Notes: generated by a model from the sequence alone, not told the origin. A stretch of DNA of 64,000 nucleotides from Pseudomonas sp. UBA4194 (GCF_002379585.1 NZ_DFUE01000016.1:92149-156148), one strand, 5' to 3'. Positions 45,539 through 53,686 are shown, counted from the stretch's first letter. Made by a program: numbers and translations.

Positions 45539-45607
45539 GGTCAGCACAGCTCTGCTCTCTGTCATCAATCCCTGATTCCAGATGTACCGCGACAAAAGGA
45601 ACACGCT

Positions 45608-46351
45608 ATGAATTATCTCGACAAGAAAACCGTCATCGTCACAGGCGCCTCCTCTGGCATTGGCGCAGCAACGGCTAAAGCGCTGGCTGCCAATGGCGCC
45701 AACGTCATCGCCGCTGCTCGAGACGAAGAAGGTCTCGCCGTCATGGTGAGCGAATTGCGCGCTGCCGGTCACGAAGTGTTGAGCTACGTGACGGACGTGA
45801 CCAAACCGGACGAAACCCTGGCGATGGCACAGTTCGCCAACGACACCTATGGCTCGGTGGATATTCTGGTGAACAACGCTGGCCTGATGCTGTTCTCCAA
45901 CTGGGTCGATCTCGCGACCCAGGACTGGAACGCCATGATTGATGTGAACATCAAGGGGTACCTGAACTCCATCGCGGCCGTTCTGCCATTCATGGTCCAG
46001 CAGAAGTCCGGTCAGATTCTGAACATGGACTCCGTCGCAGGGCATCAGGTCGGACCCGCTGCCGGTGTTTACAGCGCTACCAAATTCTTCGTTCAGGCAA
46101 TGACCGAATCCATGCGCAAGGAGCTGGGCGTGCAGCATGGCATCCGTGTCAACACGGTAAGCCCGGGCGTGATCAATACCGGTTGGGCCGACAAAGTGAC
46201 CGACCCCGAAGGCCGCAAAGCCGCCAAGGCACTCAATGAGATCGCTATCGCGCCTGAGGACATCAGCCGTGCCGTGATCTACGCACTCAATCAGCCAGCA
46301 AACGTAACCGTGAACGATCTCATCATCTCCCCTACGCGTCAGGATTGGTGA
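45608..46351 (+). CDS. SDR family oxidoreductase
   Basis: The 247-aa short-chain dehydrogenase has TGASSGIGAATA (cofactor), NNAG, the Ser in MDSVAGHQ and YSATK (Tyr and Lys of the catalytic triad). It reduces or oxidises a carbonyl or alcohol with NAD(P). AAAAGGAA lies before the ATG. Placed 69 bp after the ene-reductase, it could reduce aldehydes or ketones that arise in the same detoxification. Confidence 0.93.
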   Translation: MNYLDKKTVIVTGASSGIGAATAKALAANGANVIAAARDEEGLAVMVSELRAAGHEVLSYVTDVTKPDETLAMAQFANDTYGSVDILVNNAGLMLFSNWVDLATQDWNAMIDVNIKGYLNSIAAVLPFMVQQKSGQILNMDSVAGHQVGPAAGVYSATKFFVQAMTESMRKELGVQHGIRVNTVSPGVINTGWADKVTDPEGRKAAKALNEIAIAPEDISRAVIYALNQPANVTVNDLIISPTRQDW

Positions 46352-46410
46352 TCGGCTCGTCGTGGATGCAACCCAGTGATATTCGTACCCCACCTCAGGA
46401 GAATTACCCT

Positions 46411-46794
46411 ATGAAGAACATCAAAGCCGTCCCAACAAGCGATTACAACGCAGTCATTGAAACAGCCAGCAAATACGTTGAAGGCCTGCGTGTAGGCAGC
46501 GTTGCTACCATCGAGGAGGCATTTCATAAGGACGCCGTGATGTACGGCTTCACCAACGGTCAACTGCTGGGTGGGCCGATCGACAACCTCTACAAGTTTG
46601 TAGAAACCAACGGCACTGCTCCAGACATCACCACTCGCCTGGATGTCCTGGCCATCACACCGACCACCGCCGTGGTACGCGTCGATATGGAAAAAGATGC
46701 TATTGGCGCTGACTACAACGATTACCTGACGCTGATCAAAATCGACGGTGCCTGGAAAGTCATTGCGAAGGTTTACCACCAGTTCGAAGGGTAA
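46411..46794 (+). CDS. lumazine-binding-like NTF2-fold protein
   Basis: The 127-aa protein fits the lumazine-binding family 2 of the NTF2 fold: VIETASKYVEGLRVGSVATI, EEAFHKDAVMYGFTNGQL, and the end strand YNDYLTLIKIDGAWKVIAKV. CAGGAG stands 9 bases before the ATG. It follows the SDR by 59 bp in the same operon. The ligand is unknown. Immediately after its stop, a broken SDR piece begins. Confidence 0.85.
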   Translation: MKNIKAVPTSDYNAVIETASKYVEGLRVGSVATIEEAFHKDAVMYGFTNGQLLGGPIDNLYKFVETNGTAPDITTRLDVLAITPTTAVVRVDMEKDAIGADYNDYLTLIKIDGAWKVIAKVYHQFEG

Positions 46795-46998
46795 CCACTC
46801 AAGGCGGGCATTCGGGCTTTGGCGCATGGCCTGTTTGAATCCAGCAAAGCTCAAGGCGTTCACGTTGCCTGCGTTACGGTCTCAACGCTGGTCCAGCCTG
46901 ACTCCAAAGAGGCAACTGGAATCGCCGAAGCTTTTTGGGCACTGCATAGTCAGAAGCCCGATTCCTGGAGCGTTGAAGCCCCTTACCCCGGCGAATAA
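46795..46998 (+). pseudogene. SDR C-terminal fragment
   Basis: 67 codons without a start read KAGIRALAHGLFESSKAQGV, then IAEAFWALHSQKPDSWS, and stop at 46996-46998. This is the C-terminal third of a short-chain dehydrogenase (the part after the catalytic Lys helix). The start is missing and the piece abuts the previous stop codon exactly. Confidence 0.75.
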
Positions 46999-47017
46999 CC
47001 AAGTCTTTAGACAGAAC

Positions 47018-47057
47018 AGCCGAGGGGGTCAGCCACCCACGCCTCTCCCCCTCGGCT
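47018..47057 (+). terminator. long hairpin between operons
   Basis: Perfect 11-bp arms AGCCGAGGGGG and CCCCCTCGGCT enclose an 18-base loop. No clear T run follows. It probably ends or attenuates the upstream operon. Confidence 0.5.
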
Positions 47058-47086
47058 AATCAACTTTGCGATCAAGGAATTCCGTT

Positions 47087-48139
47087 TTGAAATACAAAGC
47101 CTATGCGGCCCAATCACCCACCTCTCAGCTCGCACCTACGCATATTCCTCGCCGTGTACTGGGCACCAGCGACGTTGCTATTGAAATCATGTACTGCGGC
47201 GTGTGCCATTCCGATCTGCATGCTGCCCGTGGCGAATGGCCTGGCATGCGTTATCCATTGGTACCAGGACATGAGATCGTCGGTCGCGTCAGCGCAATCG
47301 GTGCCTCTGTGACAAAACACAATGTCGGCGATCTTGTCGGAGTGGGCTGCATGGTCGGCAGCTGCCGCCACTGCGATTCATGCGATGAAGGGCTGGAGCA
47401 ATACTGCGAAGGTCCACACGGATGGCAGCAGACCTACAACGGCTGGCTTGATGGCAGCGGGGAAAATACTTACGGCGGATACGCGGACGGCATCACAGTC
47501 GACGAGCATTTCGTCCTGAAAATCACTCATCCCGAATCACAACTCGCTGCGGTCGCGCCCTTGCTTTGCGCAGGTATCACGACATGGTCTCCGCTGCGCC
47601 ACTGGCAGGCTGGTCCTGGTAAGAAAGTCGGTATCGTAGGCATCGGCGGCTTGGGTCACATGGGTGTGAAACTGGCGCACGCCATGGGTGCTCACGTTGT
47701 GGCGTTCACGACCTCACCGGCCAAGGTGCAAGCCGCGCTGGAACTGGGTGCAGATGAAGTTGTGGTTTCGCGTAACCCGGCAGAAATGGCAGCTCACGCC
47801 AAGAGCTTCGACTTCATTTTGAACACCGTAGCAGCCCCACATGATCTGGATGCGTTCATGTCACTGCTCAAACGAGACGGCACCATGACTATGGTGGGTG
47901 TGCCAGACAGCCCGCATCCATCTCCAGGCGTCGCGAATCTTATTTTCCAACGTCGCCAACTCGCAGGCTCGCTCATCGGCGGGATTGCTGAAACGCAGGA
48001 AATGCTCGACTTCTGTGCAAAGCACGGCATCACCTCTGACATTGAAATGATCGAAATGAATGAGATCGAAGCGGCGTTCAAGCGCATGCAGAAGAGCGAT
48101 GTGAAGTACCGATTCGTGATCGATATGGCGACAATCTAG
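47087..48139 (+). CDS. zinc-dependent alcohol dehydrogenase, YahK-like
   Basis: The 350-aa MDR enzyme has the catalytic zinc site CGVCHSDLHAARGEW and GHEIVG, the structural zinc Cys set CRHCDSC with a fourth Cys eight residues on, and the NADP site GIGGLGHMGVKLAHAMGA. It likely reduces aldehydes with NADPH. The start is TTG at 47087, with AAGGA about 9 bases upstream, giving the family's MKYKAYAAQS start. It may belong to the same stress response as the ene-reductase operon. Confidence 0.92.
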   Translation: MKYKAYAAQSPTSQLAPTHIPRRVLGTSDVAIEIMYCGVCHSDLHAARGEWPGMRYPLVPGHEIVGRVSAIGASVTKHNVGDLVGVGCMVGSCRHCDSCDEGLEQYCEGPHGWQQTYNGWLDGSGENTYGGYADGITVDEHFVLKITHPESQLAAVAPLLCAGITTWSPLRHWQAGPGKKVGIVGIGGLGHMGVKLAHAMGAHVVAFTTSPAKVQAALELGADEVVVSRNPAEMAAHAKSFDFILNTVAAPHDLDAFMSLLKRDGTMTMVGVPDSPHPSPGVANLIFQRRQLAGSLIGGIAETQEMLDFCAKHGITSDIEMIEMNEIEAAFKRMQKSDVKYRFVIDMATI

Positions 48140-48174
48140 ACCGTTGGTGAGCGGCGCCTCACCCGTTCATGACA

Positions 48175-48204
48175 AGAGGCACAACTGATGTTGCGCCTCT
48201 TTTT
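48175..48204 (+). terminator. rho-independent terminator
   Basis: AGAGGCACAAC-TGAT-GTTGCGCCTCT, an 11-bp stem with one mismatch, ends in TTTT. It closes the alcohol dehydrogenase gene. Confidence 0.85.
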
Positions 48205-48274
48205 GCTTGGGGGTTGGCTGAAGTGGCCGTTTCTACAACATTAGGTTAGACCTGTAGTCGCTGACCCTTCGATC

Positions 48275-48357
48275 CCGCTTCTGGCCGATTTTTTTGCCTG
48301 TGGCCCCCGTCCGATTTGGGTCGACTGCTGCCCTTCGCGGCAGGCAGAAATCGGCCA
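48275..48357. repeat. inverted pair of TCGGCCA-type repeats
   Basis: CCGCTTCTGGCCGATT at the left and CAGAAATCGGCCA at the right are inverted copies of the short family, with about 50 bases between. A second hairpin (GGAGCAG/CTGCTCC, 48377-48405) lies beside it. No gene is seen from 48140 to 48435. Confidence 0.55.
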
Positions 48358-48435
48358 TTAGTTGCCGTTCATGATAGGAGCAGCCGCTGCTAAAGCGACT
48401 GCTCCGACCAATTTGTGCCTTTCGCCCAATACTCC

Positions 48436-49170
48436 TCAGTGTGGACTGGCTGTCGGCCGAACCACAATCTCACTCACATCAACATCGTCGGGCTGCTCGA
48501 TGGCATAGGCGAGCGCTCGCGCAATGGCGTCTGCATTGAGCGCCACACGCCGGAAGGCTTTCATTTCCTCGCGTGCCACCTCATCGGAAATCGTATCGGC
48601 CAGTTCGGACTCGACGACGCCCGGGCACACCACGGTAACCCGGATCTTGTCCGTCTCCTGGCGCAGACCATCCGAGATAGCCCGGACTGCGAATTTGGTC
48701 GCGCAGTACACCGCCGCTGTCGGAGAAACCGCCAGGCCACCAATGGACGAGATGTTGATGACCTGACCGAAACCCTGCGCCTGCATGTTCGGCAAGACGG
48801 CGGCAATACCGTGCAGCACACCGCGAACGTTGACATCGAGCATCTGGTTCCATTCGTCGACCTTCAACGAAGCCAACGGAGACAAAGGCATCACCCCAGC
48901 ATTGTTGATGATCACATCGACCTTGCCATGTTGCGTCTTGGCGAATGCCACGAACGCGTGCATCGATTGCAGCTCCGTAACGTCCAGTGCGCAGGCACTT
49001 GCGGAACCACCTTCGGCCTGGATCTCGCTGACCAGCTTGTCCAGACGCTCAGTACGGCGGGCACCAAGGACCACATGCGCGCCTTTGGCGGCGATCAACC
49101 TGGCCGCTGCTTCACCAATACCACTGCTTGCACCGGTAATCAGGACGACTTTGTTTCGAATGTTCGACAT
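48436..49170 (-). CDS. SDR family oxidoreductase
   Basis: The 244-aa short-chain dehydrogenase has TGASSGIGEAAARLIAAKGA, NNAGVMPLSPL, the Ser of NISSIGGLA and YCATK. It resembles the NADP-dependent YdfG-like group. CAGGAG lies about 9 bases before ATG 49170. It is read leftward, alone, and carries the C-terminal HAFRR-like substitution of AFRRVALNAD common in this group. Confidence 0.92.
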   Translation of the reverse strand: MSNIRNKVVLITGASSGIGEAAARLIAAKGAHVVLGARRTERLDKLVSEIQAEGGSASACALDVTELQSMHAFVAFAKTQHGKVDVIINNAGVMPLSPLASLKVDEWNQMLDVNVRGVLHGIAAVLPNMQAQGFGQVINISSIGGLAVSPTAAVYCATKFAVRAISDGLRQETDKIRVTVVCPGVVESELADTISDEVAREEMKAFRRVALNADAIARALAYAIEQPDDVDVSEIVVRPTASPH

Positions 49171-49349
49171 ATCCGTAGCTCCTGCTGTCTCCATTGAAGT
49201 TCAGCACCGACCGCTGAAGATGCGTTCGTTACTGCGGGGTACGTCGAATAGATTAAGGGCACGAGCGTCGTCGGCGCGTGCCGAAACCTGCGCAACTTTT
49301 GCCTATTTGTGTCTGTGTGCATCGATCGTAAATTTGCAACGCAGCGTCG
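49171..49349. other. intergenic stretch upstream of the SDR gene
   Basis: It must hold the promoter of the leftward SDR gene. I see no clear palindrome and no protein-like frame here. It joins directly to an SDR remnant. Confidence 0.4.
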
Positions 49350-49577
49350 CGCGTCAATGCTGTCGGTGTCGGCGATGTGATGACCAACATCCTCAACAAC
49401 GTGGTCGACGATGGCCCTGCCTTTCTCGCCCAACATGGCGAAGCCGCACCGATCGGACGCGCCGCCCGACCGGAAGAAATCGCCGAAGTGGTCGCGTTCA
49501 TGGCCTCGGATCGGGCCAGCTTCATGGTCGGGTCGGTGGTCATGGCCGACGGCGGCATGAGGGTCACGGCCGGCTGA
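49350..49577 (+). pseudogene. SDR C-terminal fragment
   Basis: 75 open codons read RVNAVGVGDVMTNILNNVVD, then PIGRAARPEEIAEVVAFMAS and a stop after MADGGMRVTAG. That is the last third of a classical SDR. The nucleotide-binding and YxxxK parts are missing. A GTG or ATG at 49377-49380 could start translation but not give a working enzyme. Confidence 0.8.
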
Positions 49578-49716
49578 GCCGCAACACAAACCCGCCGTAG
49601 GACATGCTCGACAAGCCCGAGAGGATCAGGCAAATCTGCGGCAGTTTCAGACCCCCTCTGGTGCTCCTCCCGCGAGGCCGTGGTCATGCGCGCTTGGGAA
49701 TCAGCAATCTGCAAAA

Positions 49717-49730
49717 CTAACAAGTGTTAG
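49717..49730. promoter_or_regulatory. CTAACA-type dyad
   Basis: CTAACA-AG-TGTTAG is a perfect 6+2+6 dyad, followed by GTAGG. It shares the CTAAC/GTTAG arms with the next site. Confidence 0.6.
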
Positions 49731-49772
49731 GTAGGTGTTGACATGCCGTAAGGAGAGAGATAATTTATCCAA

Positions 49773-49790
49773 ACCTAACGAACGTTAGGT
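49773..49790. promoter_or_regulatory. TetR operator of the glutathione S-transferase gene
   Basis: ACCTAACG-AA-CGTTAGGT is a perfect dyad with 8-bp arms, 28 bp before the GST start. It is the likely site for the TetR protein encoded downstream. Confidence 0.75.
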
Positions 49791-49818
49791 AGAAATCCTC
49801 TTCCTCGTGGAGCTGACC

Positions 49819-50520
49819 ATGACCGCTAAACTGCAACTCCTCACATCGCCATCCGCTTTTCCCAACCCTCAACGCCTGCGTCTGTTCATGCACGAAAAGG
49901 GAATAGCGGACCAGTTCGAAGAAACGATTTATGACATGGCCCCTGGGGGCGAGCAGCGCGGATGGCGTCACCTCAATATGAATCCATGGGGTGAAACGCC
50001 CACGTTGAAACTCGCAGACGGCAGCTTCATTTCCGAAACGGCCGCTATCGTTCGCTATCTCGACCAGTCCTATCCAGGCCGCAAGATCATGGGCGAGACC
50101 GCGTTGGAGCAGGGACTCGATAACATGTGGGATAACCGCGTCTGGGTGCATATCCTTTACCGGATCGTGACGGCGTTTCACGTGTTGCACACCGGGTTGG
50201 GCTTCAAGCTTGAACTGACAAAGAATGAGGCGTGGGGCGAGCACTGCCGCAAGGAAGCGTTAGCCCATGCGGCGTTGGTCAATCGTCATCTGTCCGATGG
50301 CCGTGAATGGTTGCTGGGCGGCCATGCTCCAACCTTTGCTGACATCACGCTGGCAACCGCGATTGCCTTCTCCAAGTTCCCTGTGAACGCCACCCCTCTG
50401 GATGAGCGTTTCGAGTTCCTCGATGCCTACTGGCAGCGCTGGCAGAAACGCCCTAGCTTCCAGGCTGCCTATGCTGATCGGAGCAGCGGAATTCCGGAGC
50501 TGGATTCGCCGTCTGAGTGA
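49819..50520 (+). CDS. glutathione S-transferase family protein
   Basis: The 233-aa protein has a thioredoxin-like N-terminal domain (LLTSPSAFPNPQRLRLFMHE, NPWGETPTLKLADGSFISET with the glutathione-binding Glu-Thr) and an all-helical C-terminal domain with PTFADITLATAIAF. The N-terminal SPSAFPN loop holds Ser in place of Tyr. It conjugates or reduces electrophiles with glutathione. GGAG stands 6 bases before ATG 49819. Its promoter has perfect TetR-type dyads. Confidence 0.9.
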   Translation: MTAKLQLLTSPSAFPNPQRLRLFMHEKGIADQFEETIYDMAPGGEQRGWRHLNMNPWGETPTLKLADGSFISETAAIVRYLDQSYPGRKIMGETALEQGLDNMWDNRVWVHILYRIVTAFHVLHTGLGFKLELTKNEAWGEHCRKEALAHAALVNRHLSDGREWLLGGHAPTFADITLATAIAFSKFPVNATPLDERFEFLDAYWQRWQKRPSFQAAYADRSSGIPELDSPSE

Positions 50521-50653
50521 CATCTTGCTGGGTGGGTAGAGTCGTTGGGATCGCACATGGCGCTCCCGACGGAGCTATTTGTGACCCGGCGCGCGGGGAT
50601 GCAGGGATGTGTGACAAGGCGCCTCATCTGCCGGTGACCGTTCCTTATCGCCG

Positions 50654-50671
50654 CTACCTAACAAAAGGTAG
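50654..50671. promoter_or_regulatory. dyad before the TetR gene
   Basis: CTACCT-AACAAA-AGGTAG has perfect 6-bp arms and contains ACCTAAC, the half-site of the GST operator. It lies 58 bp upstream of the TetR start and suits autoregulation. Confidence 0.5.
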
Positions 50672-50729
50672 GCTTTCTGATTTAGCATGGCGATCTTCCG
50701 ATAACCTATCCAAAGACTAAGGCTAAGCA

Positions 50730-51293
50730 ATGACGATCAACGCCCGAGAAGCCATTCTGCTGGCGGCACGAAACATCGCCCAGTCCAAAGGCTACAACGG
50801 CTTGAATTTCCGCGATCTGGCCACTGAGGTGGGAATCAAGCCCGCGAGTATTTATTACCACTTCCCGAGCAAGGCTGATCTTGGTGTTGCTGTCGCCAGG
50901 CGGTACTGGGAAGACGGTGCTGCCGCACTTGAAGTGATCTTTCTGGAAACGCCAGATGCGCTCGATGCACTGCGTCGTTTTCCCGAGATATTTCGTCGCT
51001 CACTGGAGGCCGATAACCGTCTTTGTCTGGGCAGCTTTGTGGGCGCAGAAACCGACAGTTTGCCGGAAGAGATGACGAAGGAAATTCAGGCTTTCGCGGA
51101 GGTCAATGTGGCCTGGCTAAGCAGACTTCTCATAGCGGCCAACGTATGCAAGCCAGAAGACAGTGAAAAACGGGCCCGTGCGATTTTTTCGGCCGTGGCA
51201 GGTGCTCAGTTGATCGCCAGAAGCCGATCGGACATTTCGCTATTTGACACGCTGATAGATAGCTATCGAGCATACGGCCCCTTGCCAGCATAA
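50730..51293 (+). CDS. TetR family regulator
   Basis: The 187-aa protein has a helix-turn-helix NGLNFRDLATEVGIKPASIYYHFPSK and a ligand domain with Cys in NRLCLGSFVGAETDSLP. The layout (GST, then regulator, with shared dyads) suggests it represses the GST gene and itself and responds to an electrophile. The gene is followed by a long duplicated segment. Confidence 0.9.
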   Translation: MTINAREAILLAARNIAQSKGYNGLNFRDLATEVGIKPASIYYHFPSKADLGVAVARRYWEDGAAALEVIFLETPDALDALRRFPEIFRRSLEADNRLCLGSFVGAETDSLPEEMTKEIQAFAEVNVAWLSRLLIAANVCKPEDSEKRARAIFSAVAGAQLIARSRSDISLFDTLIDSYRAYGPLPA

Positions 51294-51337
51294 AATCCTG
51301 CTCTCGACCCATATCTGCCGGTGGCGAAAGGCAGAAA

Positions 51338-51832
51338 TCGGCCAGAAGCAGACTGTGGACAGCTTCCCGTTCAGCCCCATACGATGTTTAGTCTGAATAC
51401 AATTTTCTGAGGGGGTCATATTTGCTGACAATTGCCATTGATCGAGACAGCGTCCACGCGGGTGACGATCTGATCAGCCATGCCAACTCAGTCAAGCTCG
51501 ATCCGACTGCAACATTGGGTACAGTGTTAGAAGCCATACAGGCCATGCACTACCTGCCCAGCATCAGTGGAGATGAAGCTACCTGGATTATCTGCGCGTC
51601 AGGCCAACCAATTGGTGTTCTCGCACAGCAATGGGAGGCGCCCAAACTGGTGGTACCAATTGAGAGCCCGGTAACGCAGGTTTTTGGAGCGGATGAACCT
51701 CTCCTTTTTTTCTTTAGATACTGGTGCCAAACAGATCCTCACGTTGTTTTCTCACGCATTGCAGCAGGAGAAGTGCTGGGTTCCCTTTATTAGGGTTCCC
51801 AGCTGAAGAAGCAGCCGGATGTCTTCTAAGGG
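51338..51832 (+). repeat. about 490-bp direct repeat, copy 1
   Basis: This segment is nearly identical to 55918-56411 at a constant offset of 4580 bp, with one 1-bp indel near the right end. It spans a TCGGCCA-type motif, the ribosome site, the whole 123-aa gene and a shared tail GGGTTCCCAG. No terminal inverted repeats or transposase are seen. Confidence 0.9.
51422..51793 (+). CDS. unknown 123-aa protein, copy 1
   Basis: The protein begins MLTIAIDRDSVHAGDDLISH and is mixed alpha/beta, with no membrane segment or signal peptide. Motifs include GDEATWIICASGQPIGVLAQ and LFFFRYWCQTDPHVVF. The TTG start has GAGGGGG about 8 bases upstream. It matches the copy at 56002 at all but about 6 positions. 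I do not recognise the family. A duplicated small gene of this size with no partner would fit an orphan immunity gene, but nothing here proves it. Confidence 0.75.
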   Translation: MLTIAIDRDSVHAGDDLISHANSVKLDPTATLGTVLEAIQAMHYLPSISGDEATWIICASGQPIGVLAQQWEAPKLVVPIESPVTQVFGADEPLLFFFRYWCQTDPHVVFSRIAAGEVLGSLY

Positions 51833-51988
51833 CCGAAAACAGTCATTCACAACTGGCCGCGTCCCACCATACGGAAAAAACAGCTCCTTCACCTCGGCAA
51901 AGCTTCGCGATGACGTGCAAGTGGCTGGCAAAACTCGATGGCTGCGCTTACCGCACCCATCCAAGCGCTACCACCTGAGCCTTCAACA

Positions 51989-52714
51989 TCACCCCCTGCT
52001 AACCCCCCTCCTCCGCCAGACCTCCAACTCCGACGGCCTGAGCCGATAACGCGCTAGCACGCCTTCGTGCAGGCGCTGCAGCTCTTCGATAATCACCGCC
52101 TCAACGCCTTCCCGCTCATCCTGCGCAACCTCGGCCGCCACCCGCTGCCGGATGATCACAAGCGGATCGTGTTCGAACTGCAGCACCACTTCCCGTACCG
52201 TGCTTTTGATCAGCTCACGCCACGCGAGACGGATAGGATCGGGCTCGGCCAGCTCTTGCCGGATCACCAGATACTCCTGCGCGGAGCGCTCGTAGGCCCA
52301 CACATACAGATCCCTGAGCAGTTCCACACGCGTCATCTCGTAGACACCCAAAGTCGCCCAGCTGTAGGCAACCTCCGGCACGTCGAGAAATGTCAGTGGG
52401 CACAGGTTGGCACGGAACAAGGGCAGGTTTGCCGCAAGTCGCGAGGTGCGCTTATTGATGTCGGCAAAGGGTTGCAGATAGGGCAGATGCACCATTACGA
52501 AGAAGGACTGCTCGAACGGATCGATGATCTGGTTGGCTTTGTTCAGCACTTCGCTGAGCAATGGATCTATGGCCTGAGGCGCCGACAGCGGTCGGTACAC
52601 GCTTTTGCTGATGTCCACGGCGTGCTGGCGAATCGGCCTTCCATATGTGGCATGCCGCTTGCGAGTCGAAAAAGGGTTGGCGCAATTGTGGCGCGATTTT
52701 GTGAATCGCGCCAA
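51989..52714 (-). CDS. N-terminally short Fic family protein
   Basis: The 241-aa protein holds the Fic core: YRPLSAPQAIDPLLSEVLNK, FEQSFFVMVHLPYLQPFADI and then NKRTSR. The motif has Gln where catalytic His belongs and Ile in place of the first Gly, so the usual AMP transfer is doubtful. Relatives I recall are about 400 aa or more, so the N-terminal half that precedes the core seems lost. The longest frame begins at a TTG inside a palindrome (52712-52714), and no ATG fits, so the true start is unsure. It may be a decaying gene. Confidence 0.6.
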   Translation of the reverse strand: MARFTKSRHNCANPFSTRKRHATYGRPIRQHAVDISKSVYRPLSAPQAIDPLLSEVLNKANQIIDPFEQSFFVMVHLPYLQPFADINKRTSRLAANLPLFRANLCPLTFLDVPEVAYSWATLGVYEMTRVELLRDLYVWAYERSAQEYLVIRQELAEPDPIRLAWRELIKSTVREVVLQFEHDPLVIIRQRVAAEVAQDEREGVEAVIIEELQRLHEGVLARYRLRPSELEVWRRRGVSRG

Positions 52715-52755
52715 CTTCTGGCGCGATTCATGGCGCGATTAATGAAATCGCGCCA
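52689..52755. promoter_or_regulatory. two TGGCGCGATT palindromes before the Fic gene
   Basis: TGGCGCGATT-TTGTG-AATCGCGCCA (52689-52713) and TGGCGCGATT-AATGA-AATCGCGCCA (52731-52755) are perfect 10-bp-arm dyads with equal 5-bp spacers. A third half-site TGGCGCGATT lies between at 52719. The left dyad overlaps the open start of the Fic gene. They look like repeated operators for a dimeric repressor. Confidence 0.75.
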
Positions 52756-52798
52756 TTTGACTTAGATTTATCTATCGGACAACGCGCCAGCTTAACGC

Positions 52799-53053
52799 CT
52801 AGCCACGTATCAATAGCGCATCCACCAGCGCCTTCGCGCCCTCGATACAGTGCACAGTTGCGCCAAGCAATCCGGGATCCACCACCCTCGCATCGCACAT
52901 TTCAGATGCCGAGGCTTGGGCGCAGGTCAGCAGATGGGACAATTGCGTCAACGCGTCTTCCAGCGCAACTCCCGGATTGACGCTGAATAGCGGCTGTTTG
53001 TCCGAGCCATAACGGCCGAAAGGCAAGACATTGGTTTCTGTGATTTCGATCAT
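52799..53053 (-). CDS. DUF6124/DUF3077 family protein
   Basis: The 84-aa protein starts MIEITETNVLPFGRYGSDKQ and runs LFSVNPGVALEDALTQLSHL, a pattern common in small Pseudomonas proteins of this group (FxVxPGVxxEDAL). It is helical and cytoplasmic. AAGGAG stands 8 bases before the ATG. A 136-bp internal piece recurs at 42249. It is read with the small gene upstream at 53134. Confidence 0.75.
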   Translation of the reverse strand: MIEITETNVLPFGRYGSDKQPLFSVNPGVALEDALTQLSHLLTCAQASASEMCDARVVDPGLLGATVHCIEGAKALVDALLIRG

Positions 53054-53090
53054 GGTCAAACTCCTTGTTATCCGTGAATACTCCCACAAG

Positions 53091-53120
53091 CACCTGTGGG
53101 AGCAGGCTCTGCCCGCGATA
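53091..53120. repeat. REP-type hairpin
   Basis: CACCTGTGGGAGCAGGCTCT followed by GCCCGCGATA is a classic Pseudomonas REP unit. It lies between the two small genes. Confidence 0.7.
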
Positions 53121-53133
53121 GCCGCTCCGCGGT

Positions 53134-53340
53134 CTACCACAACCAAAACTCCCAAAACCGCCGCCGCGGCTGAACTTGGCGTTGCGCATTTCTTCTCGCT
53201 TGTTCCAGCAACGCCCGCTGACGCTTAAAACGCTCAGCCAGCACGTTGCCGTCCCGCTCGGATAGGTCCGATGGGAAATGAAACAACGGATGATCGGTAG
53301 AGATTTTGGTAACGGGGGGATCGGGGGTCGGCTTGACCAT
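53134..53340 (-). CDS. small basic protein with a DUF6124-like N-terminus
   Basis: The 68-aa protein starts MVKPTPDPPVTKISTDHPLF, like many DUF6124 proteins, but soon diverges into a basic Arg/Gln-rich helix and ends RRFWEFWLW. It is shorter than intact DUF6124 members. CAGGAG lies 7 bases before the ATG, so it is translated. It may be a truncated relative fused to new sequence. Confidence 0.6.
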   Translation of the reverse strand: MVKPTPDPPVTKISTDHPLFHFPSDLSERDGNVLAERFKRQRALLEQARRNAQRQVQPRRRFWEFWLW

Positions 53341-53354
53341 GGTGCAACTCCTGA

Positions 53355-53620
53355 CGGCTCGGTTGAACTGCCACCTTCCGCTGCTAAACGAAAAGGGTGG
53401 CAGCTGTGCGCGGGTTAGCAGACCGGACCGTCAGGCACCCGGCGCACCCGAAGGTGCCCCACGCACAGCCGCCATAGATCGACATTGCAGGCGAAAAAAA
53501 ACGCCGGCAATGGGTATGGAGGCGCTGTGCGCCTGACGAATTGTTCGAGCTGCTAAACCCGGTCGCTGAATTTGCAGCGACGGTGTGGAGGTTAGCGGAG
53601 GTGGTGGGGGAAGGCAAGGT
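53355..53620. other. hairpin-rich noncoding region, possible structured RNA
   Basis: Visible stems: CTGCCACC (53368-53375) with GGTGGCAG (53396-53403), GGCGC-TGT-GCGCC (53521-53533) and GTCGCTG with CAGCGAC (53562-53581). GCTGCTAAAC occurs twice (53380, 53549) and its complement GTTAGCAG once (53414), so alternative pairings exist. A 29-bp part recurs at 40188. No reverse transcriptase or coding frame with a ribosome site accompanies it. I know no family name for it. Confidence 0.5.
53418..53446. repeat. 29-bp element also found at 40188
   Basis: Identical to 40188-40216 over 29 bases. Here it sits inside the hairpin-rich region. Confidence 0.75.
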
Positions 53621-53667
53621 TGGGGCTTGAAGGAGCGTTGCGTTTCTGAACGGTGGGCCAACGGCTG

Positions 53668-53686
53668 CTATCGGCCAGAAGCGGTC
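53668..53686. repeat. TCGGCCA-type short interspersed repeat
   Basis: CTATCGGCCAGAAGCGGTC lies just before the 3' end of the LysR gene. It matches the copies at 40232 and 58439 at most positions. Confidence 0.6.

Noticed and set aside
51422..51793. Toxin-antitoxin or immunity assignment for the 123-aa gene
   Set aside because: Size and duplication fit, but no toxin gene or recognisable family motif supports it.
53355..53620. Retron-like msr/msd element
   Set aside because: The hairpins could suggest one, but no reverse transcriptase gene lies nearby.
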